Below are positions 1-5,469 of a DNA stretch of 8,167 nt, piece after piece. The translations under genes and the position numbers were made by a program. The stretch comes from an uncultured Actinomycetes bacterium. Its GTDB lineage: Bacteria; Actinomycetota; Actinomycetes; S36-B12; UBA5976. The first letter of the stretch is position 1, and each line of letters starts with the position of its first letter. Under the pieces are notes generated by a model that saw only the letters and a program-made list of their open reading frames with translations, was not told where the DNA came from and made no database searches. The DNA is taken from positions 1 to 8,167 of the forward strand of contig CAJBBC010000115.1 of the NCBI GenBank assembly GCA_903951185.1. Direction: 5' to 3'.

Positions 1-254
1 CCAGCAACGTCATTGGTTTTTGTAGCTACTTCTTTAGCTAGCTGTGCACCTAGGTTTTCAAATGAATCTTCAAGTTCGATTTCTTTTGCAATTGTCACAC
101 CATCATTAGTGATCGTAGGTGCGCCCCAAGATTTACTAATAACAACATTCCGACCTTTAGGGCCAAGTGTGACTTTAACTGCGTCAGCAAGTGCATTCAC
201 ACCACGTTCTAATGCGCGACGAGCTTCTTCATCGAAAATTACGATCTTTGACAT
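1..254 (-). CDS. groL: Chaperonin GroEL (Hsp60), N-terminal part, cut by the window edge
   Basis: This is the large subunit of the ATP-driven cytosolic chaperonin, which folds client proteins in a chamber capped by GroES. Only the first 84 codons lie in the window. The N-terminus MSKIVIFDEEARRALERGVN is typical, and the nucleotide-binding motif VTLGPKGRNVV falls at about residues 28-38. It is followed by KSWGAPTITNDGVTIAKEIE and the DSFENLGAQLAKEVA segment of the equatorial domain. The ATG at 252-254 fits the family start. The gene follows groES on the same strand after a 106-base gap, so co-transcription from the CIRCE-controlled promoter upstream of groES is likely. Many actinobacteria carry two groL copies. 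The C-terminus (His-rich versus GGM tail), which would separate GroEL1 from GroEL2, is outside the window, so the paralogue cannot be named. Confidence 0.97.
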   Translation of the reverse strand, partial: MSKIVIFDEEARRALERGVNALADAVKVTLGPKGRNVVISKSWGAPTITNDGVTIAKEIELEDSFENLGAQLAKEVATKTNDVA

Positions 255-312
255 TTTTACTTCTCTGTTTGATTGGATTTAGAAATTCTTAATTTAAAAC
301 TTATTTATTTGG

Positions 313-349
313 TAGTAATAGCGCCTCAAATAATAAGGCGCTATTACTA
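313..349 (-). other. Perfect 14-bp inverted repeat between groES and groL
   Basis: The left arm 313-326 (TAGTAATAGCGCCT) is exactly complementary to the right arm 336-349, with a 9-base loop at 327-335. On the groESL transcript it would form a strong hairpin beginning about a dozen bases after the groES stop. No U-run follows on either strand, so it does not look like a standard intrinsic terminator. A processing site, a 3'-end-stabilising stem or a partial attenuator are possible roles; none can be decided from sequence. Confidence 0.75.
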
Positions 350-360
350 ACTAAATTGAA

Positions 361-660
361 TTATTTTTCGACGATTGCCAAAATGTCGCGAGCACCAAGT
401 AGTAAGTATTCAGTGCCGCCGTACTTAACTTCAGTGCCGCCGTACTTTGAGTAGATAACTACGTCGCCGACTTTAACGTCTAGCGGAATACGCTTTTCGC
501 CATCTTCATCAAAGCGACCTGGACCTACTGCAATTACTTTGCCTTCTTGTGGCTTTTCTTTTGCGGTGTCTGGAATTACCAAACCTGAAGCTGTCATTTG
601 TTCTGCTTCTAAAGACTGGACGAGGACACGATCCTCAAGTGGTTTAATGTTGACCGACAC
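361..660 (-). CDS. groES: Co-chaperonin GroES (Hsp10)
   Basis: GroES is the heptameric lid that closes the GroEL folding chamber. The 99-residue length is normal. The chain runs IKPLEDRVLV at the start, the mobile-loop segment around residues 17-36 (including the GLVIPDTAKEKP stretch), GKVIAVGPGR at 40-49, the core VGDVVIYSKYGGTEVKY at 64-80, and ends ARDILAIVEK. The start is GTG at 658-660, supported by an AGGAG Shine-Dalgarno at 668-672 on the minus strand, seven bases away. It is the first gene of the groES-groL operon and sits downstream of two CIRCE operators, so HrcA repression released by heat is expected. One oddity is that residues 72-77 and 79-84 are both KYGGTE, encoded by an identical 18-base repeat; relatives usually carry a diverged second copy such as KYGGEE. 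Confidence 0.98.
   Translation of the reverse strand: MSVNIKPLEDRVLVQSLEAEQMTASGLVIPDTAKEKPQEGKVIAVGPGRFDEDGEKRIPLDVKVGDVVIYSKYGGTEVKYGGTEYLLLGARDILAIVEK
409..447 (-). repeat. 18-base perfect direct repeat inside groES
   Basis: The string TTCAGTGCCGCCGTACTT (plus strand) occurs at 409-426 and again at 430-447, a period of 21 bases or seven codons. It encodes the doubled KYGGTE motif of GroES. The protein-level near-duplication is common in the family, but exact identity at the DNA level is notable. Confidence 0.9.
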
Positions 661-712
661 GGTCTGTCTCCTGTAATTAATCGAGTAATTTCCCTAACCA
701 ACCAGAGGCTGG

Positions 713-739
713 TTAGCACCCAGGACTGCTGAGTGCTAA
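713..739 (-). promoter_or_regulatory. CIRCE operator, inner copy (HrcA site) upstream of groES
   Basis: The layout is TTAGCACCC, nine bases, GAGTGCTAA. This is the CIRCE consensus TTAGCACTC-N9-GAGTGCTAA with one mismatch in the left arm. CIRCE is the binding site of the heat-sensitive repressor HrcA. It lies just downstream of the predicted -10 element of the groESL promoter, so it would span the transcription start or the early leader. Confidence 0.93.
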
Positions 740-743
740 TACA

Positions 744-772
744 AATGTAAGAGTTCTTTGGCACTCGGGCAA
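744..772 (-). promoter_or_regulatory. Predicted sigma-70-type promoter of groES-groL
   Basis: On the minus strand TTGCCC (767-772) and TACATT (744-749) are separated by 17 bases, a good -35/-10 pair. The -35 hexamer lies within the spacer of the outer CIRCE and the inner CIRCE begins just past the -10, so HrcA bound at either site would block RNA polymerase. The hexamers were chosen by eye. Confidence 0.55.
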
Positions 773-784
773 ATCGAGTGCCAA
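758..784 (-). promoter_or_regulatory. CIRCE operator, outer copy (HrcA site) upstream of groES
   Basis: The layout is TTGGCACTC, nine bases, GAGTGCCAA. The arms are perfectly complementary and differ from the CIRCE consensus by one symmetric change (A to G at position 3 and its partner). Complementarity extends one base on each side, to 757-767 with 775-785. Centre-to-centre distance to the inner CIRCE is 45 bases. The element ends three bases before the stop codon of the preceding minus-strand gene. Confidence 0.9.
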
Positions 785-787
785 ACT

Positions 788-1204
788 CTATTGGCCTAAA
801 AAGTCACTAAATTCAAGGATTTCTGTTGGCCCAAACCAAGTTAAGTCCAGTTCCGTCATATCCTGACCGGCTAAAATGGCGGTTTTATTGATTAAATCAT
901 CGGCAAACAAAGCTTGAATCTGCTTCTGGCTAAATCCGACTACTTCAACAAGTCCAGCCTTGGTATCTATTTCTGTTGCGGGCATTTCGACCACTATTAC
1001 GATTCGGCCAGTATTTTCTGGGTTTGATTCTAGGCTCTGGGCTGCGGCTGTATAAAGAAGTACTTCCTCGAGATATTCGGGGTCTTGGTCATCCTGATTA
1101 AGCGCCCACTGGGGATTGGCCGCGTAGCCAACCCGACTGGGAAGTTCAGCTTGGCCAAGCAACCCTTGGATGTCAGCAACGCAACTCGGTAAGAAAACTC
1201 GCAC
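788..1204 (-). CDS. Small conserved actinobacterial protein, DUF6912-like, function unknown
   Basis: This encodes a 138-residue acidic soluble protein with no signal peptide or membrane segment. The N-terminus MRVFLP, the middle segment EYLEEVLLYTAAAQSLE (about residues 43-59), the strand GRIVIVVEMPATEI (66-79) and the ending DLTWFGPTEILEFSDFLGQ resemble what I remember of the actinobacterial family DUF6912. That assignment is from memory of the pattern, not a search. The family has no known function. The start is GTG at 1202-1204, and no convincing Shine-Dalgarno precedes it. The gene is divergent from pruA and lies directly upstream of the CIRCE-groES region on the same strand. Its stop is three bases from the outer CIRCE, so read-through into groES is possible, although no terminator is seen there. 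Confidence 0.85.
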   Translation of the reverse strand: MRVFLPSCVADIQGLLGQAELPSRVGYAANPQWALNQDDQDPEYLEEVLLYTAAAQSLESNPENTGRIVIVVEMPATEIDTKAGLVEVVGFSQKQIQALFADDLINKTAILAGQDMTELDLTWFGPTEILEFSDFLGQ

Positions 1205-1274
1205 AGCTTAATTCTGCTGGGTAATTCCTCGGGGTGGGTGCAGACCCGGCGAAGAAAAGTGCCAGTATTTACCT
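1205..1274. promoter_or_regulatory. Divergent intergenic region between the DUF6912-like gene and pruA
   Basis: These 70 bases must hold the start signals for both divergent genes. A G/C-rich core (about 1229-1246) contains GGGT and ACCC arms around four bases, a weak dyad. No clear Shine-Dalgarno lies close to the pruA ATG. A TATTTA-like string a few bases before that ATG could be a -10 box of a leaderless transcript, but this is only suggestive. Confidence 0.4.
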
Positions 1275-2900
1275 ATGGATGCAATCACTTCAGTTCCCGC
1301 CCCAATTAATGAACCAGTCTTAAATTACGCACCAGGAAGCCCTGAACGCGCAGCTTTGGATGTTGCCTTAAAAGAGGCAGTCAGTAATGTACCTGAGTTA
1401 ACTAATGTCATTGGTGGCAAACATGTAATGGCAAGTGGCGACAAAATTGAAGTTCGTTCACCACATGAACGAAGTCGCGTCCTTGGTATAACGGCGAACT
1501 CAACAAAGTCAGATGCAGCAGCTGCGATTGCAGCTGCCAAAGCGGCCGCTCCAGGTTGGCGGAATTTACCGTTCGATGAACGCGCTGCAGTAATACTTAA
1601 AGCTGCAGACTTACTTGCTGGACCATGGCGTTACAAAATACTTGCCTCAACAAACTGGGGTCAATCTAAGAATGCATTTCAAGCAGAAATTGATGCAGCT
1701 TGTGAATTAATTGACTTCTGGCGATTTAATGTGCATTTCGCTCGACAAATTTTGCAGGAACAACCGATTTCTTCACCAGGTGTTTGGAATCGCACTGACT
1801 ACCGCCCACTTGAAGGTTTTGTTTACGCAATCACACCATTTAACTTCACCGCTATCGCCGGCAACTTACCGACTGCACCGGCGTTAATGGGTAACACTGT
1901 TGTCTGGAAACCTGCACCTACCCAAATGCACTCAGCATATTTATTAATGCAGTTACTTGAAGCTGCTGGATTGCCGGCTGGCGTGATTAACTTGGTGGCC
2001 GGTGACGGTATTGCCGTTTCTGAAGTTGCTTTAGCTGATCCTGATCTAGCTGGTATTCACTTCACTGGCTCCACCGGAGTATTCCAACATTTATGGAAAA
2101 CAGTTGGGGCAAATATTGCAAACTACCGAAGTTACCCAAGGTTAGTTGGCGAAACTGGCGGTAAAGATTTTATATTTGCGCATCCATCGGCTGATCCAGC
2201 AATTTTGGAAACAGCAATGATCCGTGGTGCTTTTGAATACCAAGGGCAAAAATGTTCAGCTGCTTCGCGCGCTTACGTTCCGCGCAGTGTTTGGGAAAAA
2301 ATGGGTGACCACTTCCTGAATGAAGTGGAAAATATTAAACAGGGCCATGCTTCAGACCATTCAAATTTCATGACTGCAGTAATTGACGAACGTGCTTTTG
2401 ACCGCGTTAGCGGAGCAATTGATCGCGCCCAAGCAGATAAATCAGTGAAAGTTGTTGCTGGTGGAAAGTATGACAAGAGTGAGGGTTACTTCATTCGGCC
2501 AACAGTCTTACTTGCTGATGATCCAACTTCTGAATTTTTCACCACAGAGTATTTTGGTCCAGTTTTGGCAGTCTATGTTTACGAAGATGCTAAGTGGCGT
2601 GAAGTAATGGCGCAGATGGAAGGTATTGCGCAATATGCACTTACTGGCGCCGTGATAGCTCAAGATCGAACTGCAATTTCTGAAATTATGTTGGCACTTC
2701 GATTTGCCGCCGGTAATTTCTACATTAATGACAAACCGACTGGCGCAGTTGTTGGTCAACAGCCATTTGGTGGAGCAAGAGCTTCTGGCACAAACGATAA
2801 AGCAGGAGCGCCGCAGAATTTAATGCGTTGGACGAGCACTAGAAGTTTGAAAGAAACTTTAGTGCCGCCAACAAATTACCGCTATCCATTCCTAGGTTAA
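1275..2900 (+). CDS. pruA: L-glutamate gamma-semialdehyde (1-pyrroline-5-carboxylate) dehydrogenase
   Basis: This enzyme oxidises L-glutamate 5-semialdehyde, in equilibrium with pyrroline-5-carboxylate, to glutamate with NAD+; it is the second step of proline catabolism. The 541-residue protein is a full-length aldehyde dehydrogenase of the actinobacterial PruA type. Visible are the oxyanion Asn190 in TPFNFT, cofactor Lys212 in VWKPAP, FTGST at 263-267, general base Glu293 in GETGGK, nucleophile Cys327 in YQGQKCSAASR, Glu425 in EYFGP, and the terminal GQQPFGG (494-500) and SGTNDKAGAP signatures. The start MDAITSVPAPINEPVLNYAPGS matches the family N-terminus, which supports the ATG chosen although no good ribosome site precedes it. 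No proline dehydrogenase gene is adjacent, so the partner enzyme must lie elsewhere or be absent. Confidence 0.97.
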   Translation: MDAITSVPAPINEPVLNYAPGSPERAALDVALKEAVSNVPELTNVIGGKHVMASGDKIEVRSPHERSRVLGITANSTKSDAAAAIAAAKAAAPGWRNLPFDERAAVILKAADLLAGPWRYKILASTNWGQSKNAFQAEIDAACELIDFWRFNVHFARQILQEQPISSPGVWNRTDYRPLEGFVYAITPFNFTAIAGNLPTAPALMGNTVVWKPAPTQMHSAYLLMQLLEAAGLPAGVINLVAGDGIAVSEVALADPDLAGIHFTGSTGVFQHLWKTVGANIANYRSYPRLVGETGGKDFIFAHPSADPAILETAMIRGAFEYQGQKCSAASRAYVPRSVWEKMGDHFLNEVENIKQGHASDHSNFMTAVIDERAFDRVSGAIDRAQADKSVKVVAGGKYDKSEGYFIRPTVLLADDPTSEFFTTEYFGPVLAVYVYEDAKWREVMAQMEGIAQYALTGAVIAQDRTAISEIMLALRFAAGNFYINDKPTGAVVGQQPFGGARASGTNDKAGAPQNLMRWTSTRSLKETLVPPTNYRYPFLG

Positions 2901-2905
2901 TTAGT

Positions 2906-2930
2906 AGAAAAGCAAACAGTTAAAGTTTGC
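2906..2930 (-). terminator. Possible intrinsic terminator overlapping the murB stop
   Basis: On the minus strand GCAAAC (2925-2930) pairs with GTTTGC (2912-2917) across a 7-base loop, followed directly by TTTTCT (2906-2911). The stem is only six pairs and includes the murB stop codon (2920-2922) in the loop, so the terminator is weak. It fits the convergent junction with pruA and would end the rpmG-hadA-hadB-murB transcript. No U-run supports termination in the pruA direction. Confidence 0.4.
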
Positions 2931-3927
2931 AGTTAACCAGTCTGGCTTCAGGTTGTAATTCGATACCAAATTTTGCTTGCACACCTGCTCGAATATGCCG
3001 GGCTAAATCAATAATGTCTTGACTTGTCGCGGTGCCACGATTAGTTAAAGCTAAAGTGTGTTTTGTCGAAAGTGTTGCACGATCGGTTAACCCAAAACCT
3101 TTAGCGAAGCCAGCTTGCTCAATTAACCAGGCAGCACTTACTTTGTAGCGACCATCGGGTTCAATCCAGTTCGGTGCATCTTGCGGGACTGTGGTGACGC
3201 GGGGGTTCATGAAGAATGAACCAACACTCCAAGTGTCCGGATCTGCTGCGGAAACTAGCATTCCCTTACTGGCACGTAACTCCAATACTCCAGCGCGTAG
3301 TTCGATGGCATTTACTCGTTTACCCAATTCAGTGTCAAAATAAACCGCTAACTCGTTGTATTTAAGTGGGCTGGCTAAATCACCAAGTGGTAATTGAAAA
3401 GTCACACTTAAAATAACCCAGCGGTTTGGAAATTGTTTAAAAACTGAAGTTCGATATCCGAATTCACAGTTACTTGAAAAAATTGTTTCGACTGTTTTGG
3501 TTTCACGATTCCAAGCACGAACTTGGGCGATAGTTTCACTTACTTGCTGTCCGTAAGCGCCCACATTTTGAATAGGTGTTGCCCCGACAGTGCCTGGGAT
3601 ACCAGAAAGTGCTTCAACTCCAAGCCAGTCATTGCGAACACAGTCGTTTACAAAATCATCCCAATTGTGACCCGCCTGAACTGTCACCCATGCGCCGGCA
3701 CATACTGTTGAGTCATTTTCATAACCGGTCGAAGCTATTTTTAACACTTGACCTTTAAAGTCATCAGCTACAACTAAATTTGAGCCGCCGCCAAGGATAA
3801 GTAATTCTTGGCCAGCATCGTCTGCTGCACTAACTGCCTCGATTATTTCGGCCTCGGTTGCCGCAATCGTAAGCAGAGTTGGTGTCCCACCTACTCGAAT
3901 AGTGGTTAGTTCGGCTAATGAAGTCAT
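2920..3927 (-). CDS. murB: UDP-N-acetylenolpyruvoylglucosamine reductase MurB
   Basis: MurB is a cytosolic flavoenzyme that reduces UDP-GlcNAc-enolpyruvate to UDP-MurNAc with NADPH, the second committed step of peptidoglycan synthesis. The 335-residue protein has the FAD-binding ILGGGSNLVV at 44-53, ALSGIPGTVGATPIQNVGAYG at 106-126, FGYRTSVFK at 156-164 (Arg159), the catalytic Ser237 in VGSFFMNP, KVSAAWLIEQAG at 262-273, and the catalytic Glu327 in LQPEARLV. The retained Tyr-Arg loop and the length point to a type I MurB. The ATG lies 16 bases after the hadB stop, so translation probably follows from the same mRNA; no strong Shine-Dalgarno is visible. A rpmG-hadA-hadB-murB order recurs in Actinomycetota, from memory. 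Confidence 0.97.
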   Translation of the reverse strand: MTSLAELTTIRVGGTPTLLTIAATEAEIIEAVSAADDAGQELLILGGGSNLVVADDFKGQVLKIASTGYENDSTVCAGAWVTVQAGHNWDDFVNDCVRNDWLGVEALSGIPGTVGATPIQNVGAYGQQVSETIAQVRAWNRETKTVETIFSSNCEFGYRTSVFKQFPNRWVILSVTFQLPLGDLASPLKYNELAVYFDTELGKRVNAIELRAGVLELRASKGMLVSAADPDTWSVGSFFMNPRVTTVPQDAPNWIEPDGRYKVSAAWLIEQAGFAKGFGLTDRATLSTKHTLALTNRGTATSQDIIDLARHIRAGVQAKFGIELQPEARLVNCKL

Positions 3928-3943
3928 TACTTAAACCGTATAA

Positions 3944-4366
3944 CTATTTGAACGCAACGATTGCTTTTGCTTGGCCCAGTACAGTGGTGCCGTCGCAAAC
4001 AGCTGACAATTCAATTTGAACTGTTCGATTTGCATTAATTTGAGTAATTTTGCCACCAAATTTTACGGTTGCCCCTTTGCCATCATCGGGCACGACAACT
4101 GGCCTCGTCATTCGAACGCTGTATTCAACTACCGAAGTTGGATCACCAACCCAGTCAGTAACTACGCGAATGGCGCGACCCATAGTTAACATTCCATGTG
4201 AAATAACATCTGGTAAGCCAACAGATTTTGCAACAATTTCATCTTGGTGAATTGGGTTTTGATCTCCAGATGCATTTGCATACGCAATTAAATCGGCCCT
4301 GGTAAATTGCAACTCAAGACCTGGTAACTCTTCGCCAACATTTAATTGTTCAAAATCAATACTCAT
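3944..4366 (-). CDS. hadB: MaoC-like (3R)-hydroxyacyl dehydratase, catalytic subunit HadB type
   Basis: This is a hot-dog-fold enzyme that dehydrates (3R)-hydroxyacyl-ACP or the corresponding CoA thioester. The 140-residue chain carries the R-hydratase signature YANASGDQNPIHQDEIVA with catalytic Asp35 and His40, then GLPDVISHGMLTMG at 50-63. The segments VTDWVGDP and VPDDGKGA closely resemble mycobacterial HadB as I remember it. In mycobacteria HadAB works in the FAS-II cycle for mycolate precursors. Here mycolates are not implied, and the likely role is fatty-acid chain elongation or a related acyl pathway. The start is ATG, six bases after the hadA stop, with a GAAGAG purine stretch about eleven bases upstream inside the hadA end, so translational coupling is likely. 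The partner is the adjacent hadA. Confidence 0.92.
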   Translation of the reverse strand: MSIDFEQLNVGEELPGLELQFTRADLIAYANASGDQNPIHQDEIVAKSVGLPDVISHGMLTMGRAIRVVTDWVGDPTSVVEYSVRMTRPVVVPDDGKGATVKFGGKITQINANRTVQIELSAVCDGTTVLGQAKAIVAFK

Positions 4367-4372
4367 TTTTAA

Positions 4373-4816
4373 TCACTCTTCGCCACGAACAACAAGTTTT
4401 GACCAAGCTGTAACAACCAGCTTGTCATTAGAAAGGACGTCAGTTCGAAAAGTTGCCATTTCATTTCCACCAAGTGGACGAATTTCTTCTACTGAAGTGC
4501 GGACCACTAATTCATCGCCAACTTCGATTGGGCGAGTGTATTCAAATCTTTGGTCGCTATGGACAATTCTTGAGTAATTCATATTTAAAGCAGGATCATT
4601 GAAGTACTCTTCCATCACAGTCAACGTGACAGCGATCGGGAAAGTTGGTGGCGCACAAACTGATTTATGACCAAGCGAAGTAGCAAAATCTTGATCAAAA
4701 TAAATTGGATTGTCATCACCGATTGCCTGGGCAAACGCAGCAATTTTTTCAGCCGTAACTAAATAAGGTTTTGAGTCAGGGTAGACAAAACCCACCATGT
4801 CATGGTTCATCCCCAT
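4373..4816 (-). CDS. hadA: HadA-type subunit of (3R)-hydroxyacyl dehydratase (FAS1-like dehydratase domain)
   Basis: This is the 147-residue non-catalytic, substrate-binding partner expected to form a heterodimer with HadB. Typical segments are AEKIAAFAQAIGDDNPIYFD (22-41), LGHKSVCAPPTFPI (48-61) and the HadA-like IVHSDQRFEYTRPIEVGDEL (84-103). The position that is His in the catalytic subunit (NPIH) is Tyr39 here (NPIY), consistent with a subunit that lacks the active-site dyad. The first ATG (4814-4816) has AGGGA about eight bases upstream; in-frame ATG codons at residues 3 and 7 are alternatives. It lies downstream of rpmG, separated by a 49-base gap holding a small hairpin, and directly precedes hadB. 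Confidence 0.9.
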   Translation of the reverse strand: MGMNHDMVGFVYPDSKPYLVTAEKIAAFAQAIGDDNPIYFDQDFATSLGHKSVCAPPTFPIAVTLTVMEEYFNDPALNMNYSRIVHSDQRFEYTRPIEVGDELVVRTSVEEIRPLGGNEMATFRTDVLSNDKLVVTAWSKLVVRGEE

Positions 4817-4838
4817 AGCAATTCCCTAGTTAGCTAAT

Positions 4839-4855
4839 AAGTGCTCGATGCACTT
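4839..4855 (-). other. Small hairpin in the rpmG-hadA gap
   Basis: On the minus strand AAGTGC and GCACTT pair across a 5-base loop (TCGAT on the plus strand). It sits between the rpmG stop and the hadA start, with no U-run after it. It could mark RNA processing between the ribosomal protein gene and the acyl dehydratase genes; evidence is limited to the dyad. Confidence 0.4.
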
Positions 4856-4865
4856 TAATTCGGTA

Positions 4866-5030
4866 CTAGCGAGTTTCCTTGTGCACAGTGTGCTTATTGC
4901 ACTTTGGGCAATGTTTTTTGATTTCTAGACGGTCCGGATCGTTACGACGATTCTTACGTGAAATGTAGTTGCGATCTTTGCAGTCTTCGCATGCCAAAGT
5001 GATCTTTGGACGAACATCATTACGTGCCAC
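4866..5030 (-). CDS. rpmG: 50S ribosomal protein L33, zinc-binding form
   Basis: L33 is a small protein of the large ribosomal subunit near the E site. The 54-residue product reads MARNDVRPKITLACEDCKDR at the start and ends HCPKCNKHTVHKETR. Two CxxC pairs, Cys14/Cys17 and Cys41/Cys44, make a zinc ribbon, so this is the C+ paralogue rather than a zinc-independent copy. The start is GTG at 5028-5030 with GAAAGG seven bases upstream (5038-5043). It lies between tRNA-Met and hadA on the same strand, a placement I recall from many actinobacteria. Zinc-dependent switching between C+ and C- L33 is known in other actinobacteria; no Zur site was recognised here. Confidence 0.96.
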   Translation of the reverse strand: MARNDVRPKITLACEDCKDRNYISRKNRRNDPDRLEIKKHCPKCNKHTVHKETR

Positions 5031-5068
5031 TTACTTGCCTTTCATTTGTGGCCACGCATCTGCGAGAC

Positions 5069-5113
5069 CTTACTTCTTTAATACTTACTTCTTGAATACT
5101 TACTTCTTTTATA
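5069..5113 (-). repeat. Three-copy 15-bp tandem repeat between tRNA-Met and rpmG
   Basis: Three units occupy 5069-5083, 5084-5098 and 5099-5113. The first ends CTTTAATA, the second CTTGAATA and the third CTTTTATA, and all share CTTACTTCTT. On the rpmG strand each unit presents TATTAAAG, TATTCAAG or TATAAAAG, which resembles a -10 hexamer repeated every 15 bases, followed by AGAAGTAAG. The array ends two bases from the last base of tRNA-Met, so it may be spacer, a processing region or a stacked promoter for rpmG. Confidence 0.85.
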
Positions 5114-5115
5114 CG

Positions 5116-5189
5116 TACCGAGGGCCGGACTTGAACCGGCGACACAACGATTATGAGCCGTTTGCTCTACCAGGCTGAGCTACCCCGGC
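5116..5189 (-). tRNA. tRNA-Met (anticodon CAT), elongator type
   Basis: The 74-base molecule folds as a full cloverleaf: acceptor GCCGGGG with CCTCGGT, D stem GCTC/GAGC, anticodon stem AACGG/TCGTT around CTCATAA, T stem GCCGG/CCGGC with loop TTCAAGT, discriminator A. CCA is not encoded. The first acceptor pair is a G-U wobble and another G-U lies within the stem. It lacks the C1-A72 mismatch and the three G-C anticodon-stem pairs of initiators, so it is not fMet. A tRNA-Ile2 with lysidine-modified CAT cannot be fully excluded, but placement after tRNA-Thr and before rpmG favours elongator Met. Confidence 0.93.
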
Positions 5190-5267
5190 GAAGAACCGAC
5201 GTCCTTTTGCCACTGCTAACTCTTGCATATCGCGAGGGTTCTCAACTGCCAGGTACATCGGCTTTCG

Positions 5268-5340
5268 AGCCCCCTTGCGGAATCGAACCGCAGACCTTTT
5301 CCTTACCATGGAAACGCTCTACCGACTGAGCTAAGGGGGC
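5268..5340 (-). tRNA. tRNA-Thr (anticodon GGT)
   Basis: The 73-base cloverleaf has acceptor GCCCCCT with AGGGGGC, D stem GCTC/GAGC, anticodon stem TTTCC/GGAAA around ATGGTAA, T stem TGCGG/CCGCA with loop TTCGATT, and discriminator T. All stems are fully paired. CCA is not encoded. It is 78 bases upstream of tRNA-Met on the same strand and probably shares its transcript. The upstream 5341-5469 stretch must hold its promoter; no convincing hexamer pair stood out there. Confidence 0.97.
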
Positions 5341-5469
5341 CGGACTTCAGTTCTTGCTGTCTAGATTTCTTGCTGACTTACCTATTGCCACGTATTTCTA
5401 CGCCAAGATAGCGTACCGAAATATGAGCAAAACCGCGAAATTCTGGGCTTTAGAACCCATTTCTGCGGA

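Noticed and set aside
13..282. Plus-strand open frame across the groL 5' end
   Set aside because: It is antisense to a clear GroEL N-terminus.
313..349. Intrinsic terminator after groES
   Set aside because: The stem is strong but no U-run follows on either strand, so it is listed only as a hairpin.
700..714. AACCAG-AGG-CTGGTT dyad in the groES leader
   Set aside because: It overlaps the inner CIRCE left arm, has a 3-base loop and only six pairs; probably incidental.
4969..5178. Plus-strand open frame with repeated NTYF motifs
   Set aside because: It runs antisense through rpmG, the tandem repeat and tRNA-Met; its repeats simply translate the 15-bp array.
5116..5189. Initiator tRNA-fMet
   Set aside because: It lacks the C1-A72 mismatch and the three consecutive G-C pairs in the anticodon stem.
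5341..5469. Search for an attachment-site copy of the tRNA-Tyr 3' end, which would show the lipoprotein gene arrived by integration
   Set aside because: No copy of the tRNA-Tyr T-arm or CCA end is visible between the lipoprotein gene and tRNA-Thr, and no integrase is present, so there is no evidence of an integrated element.
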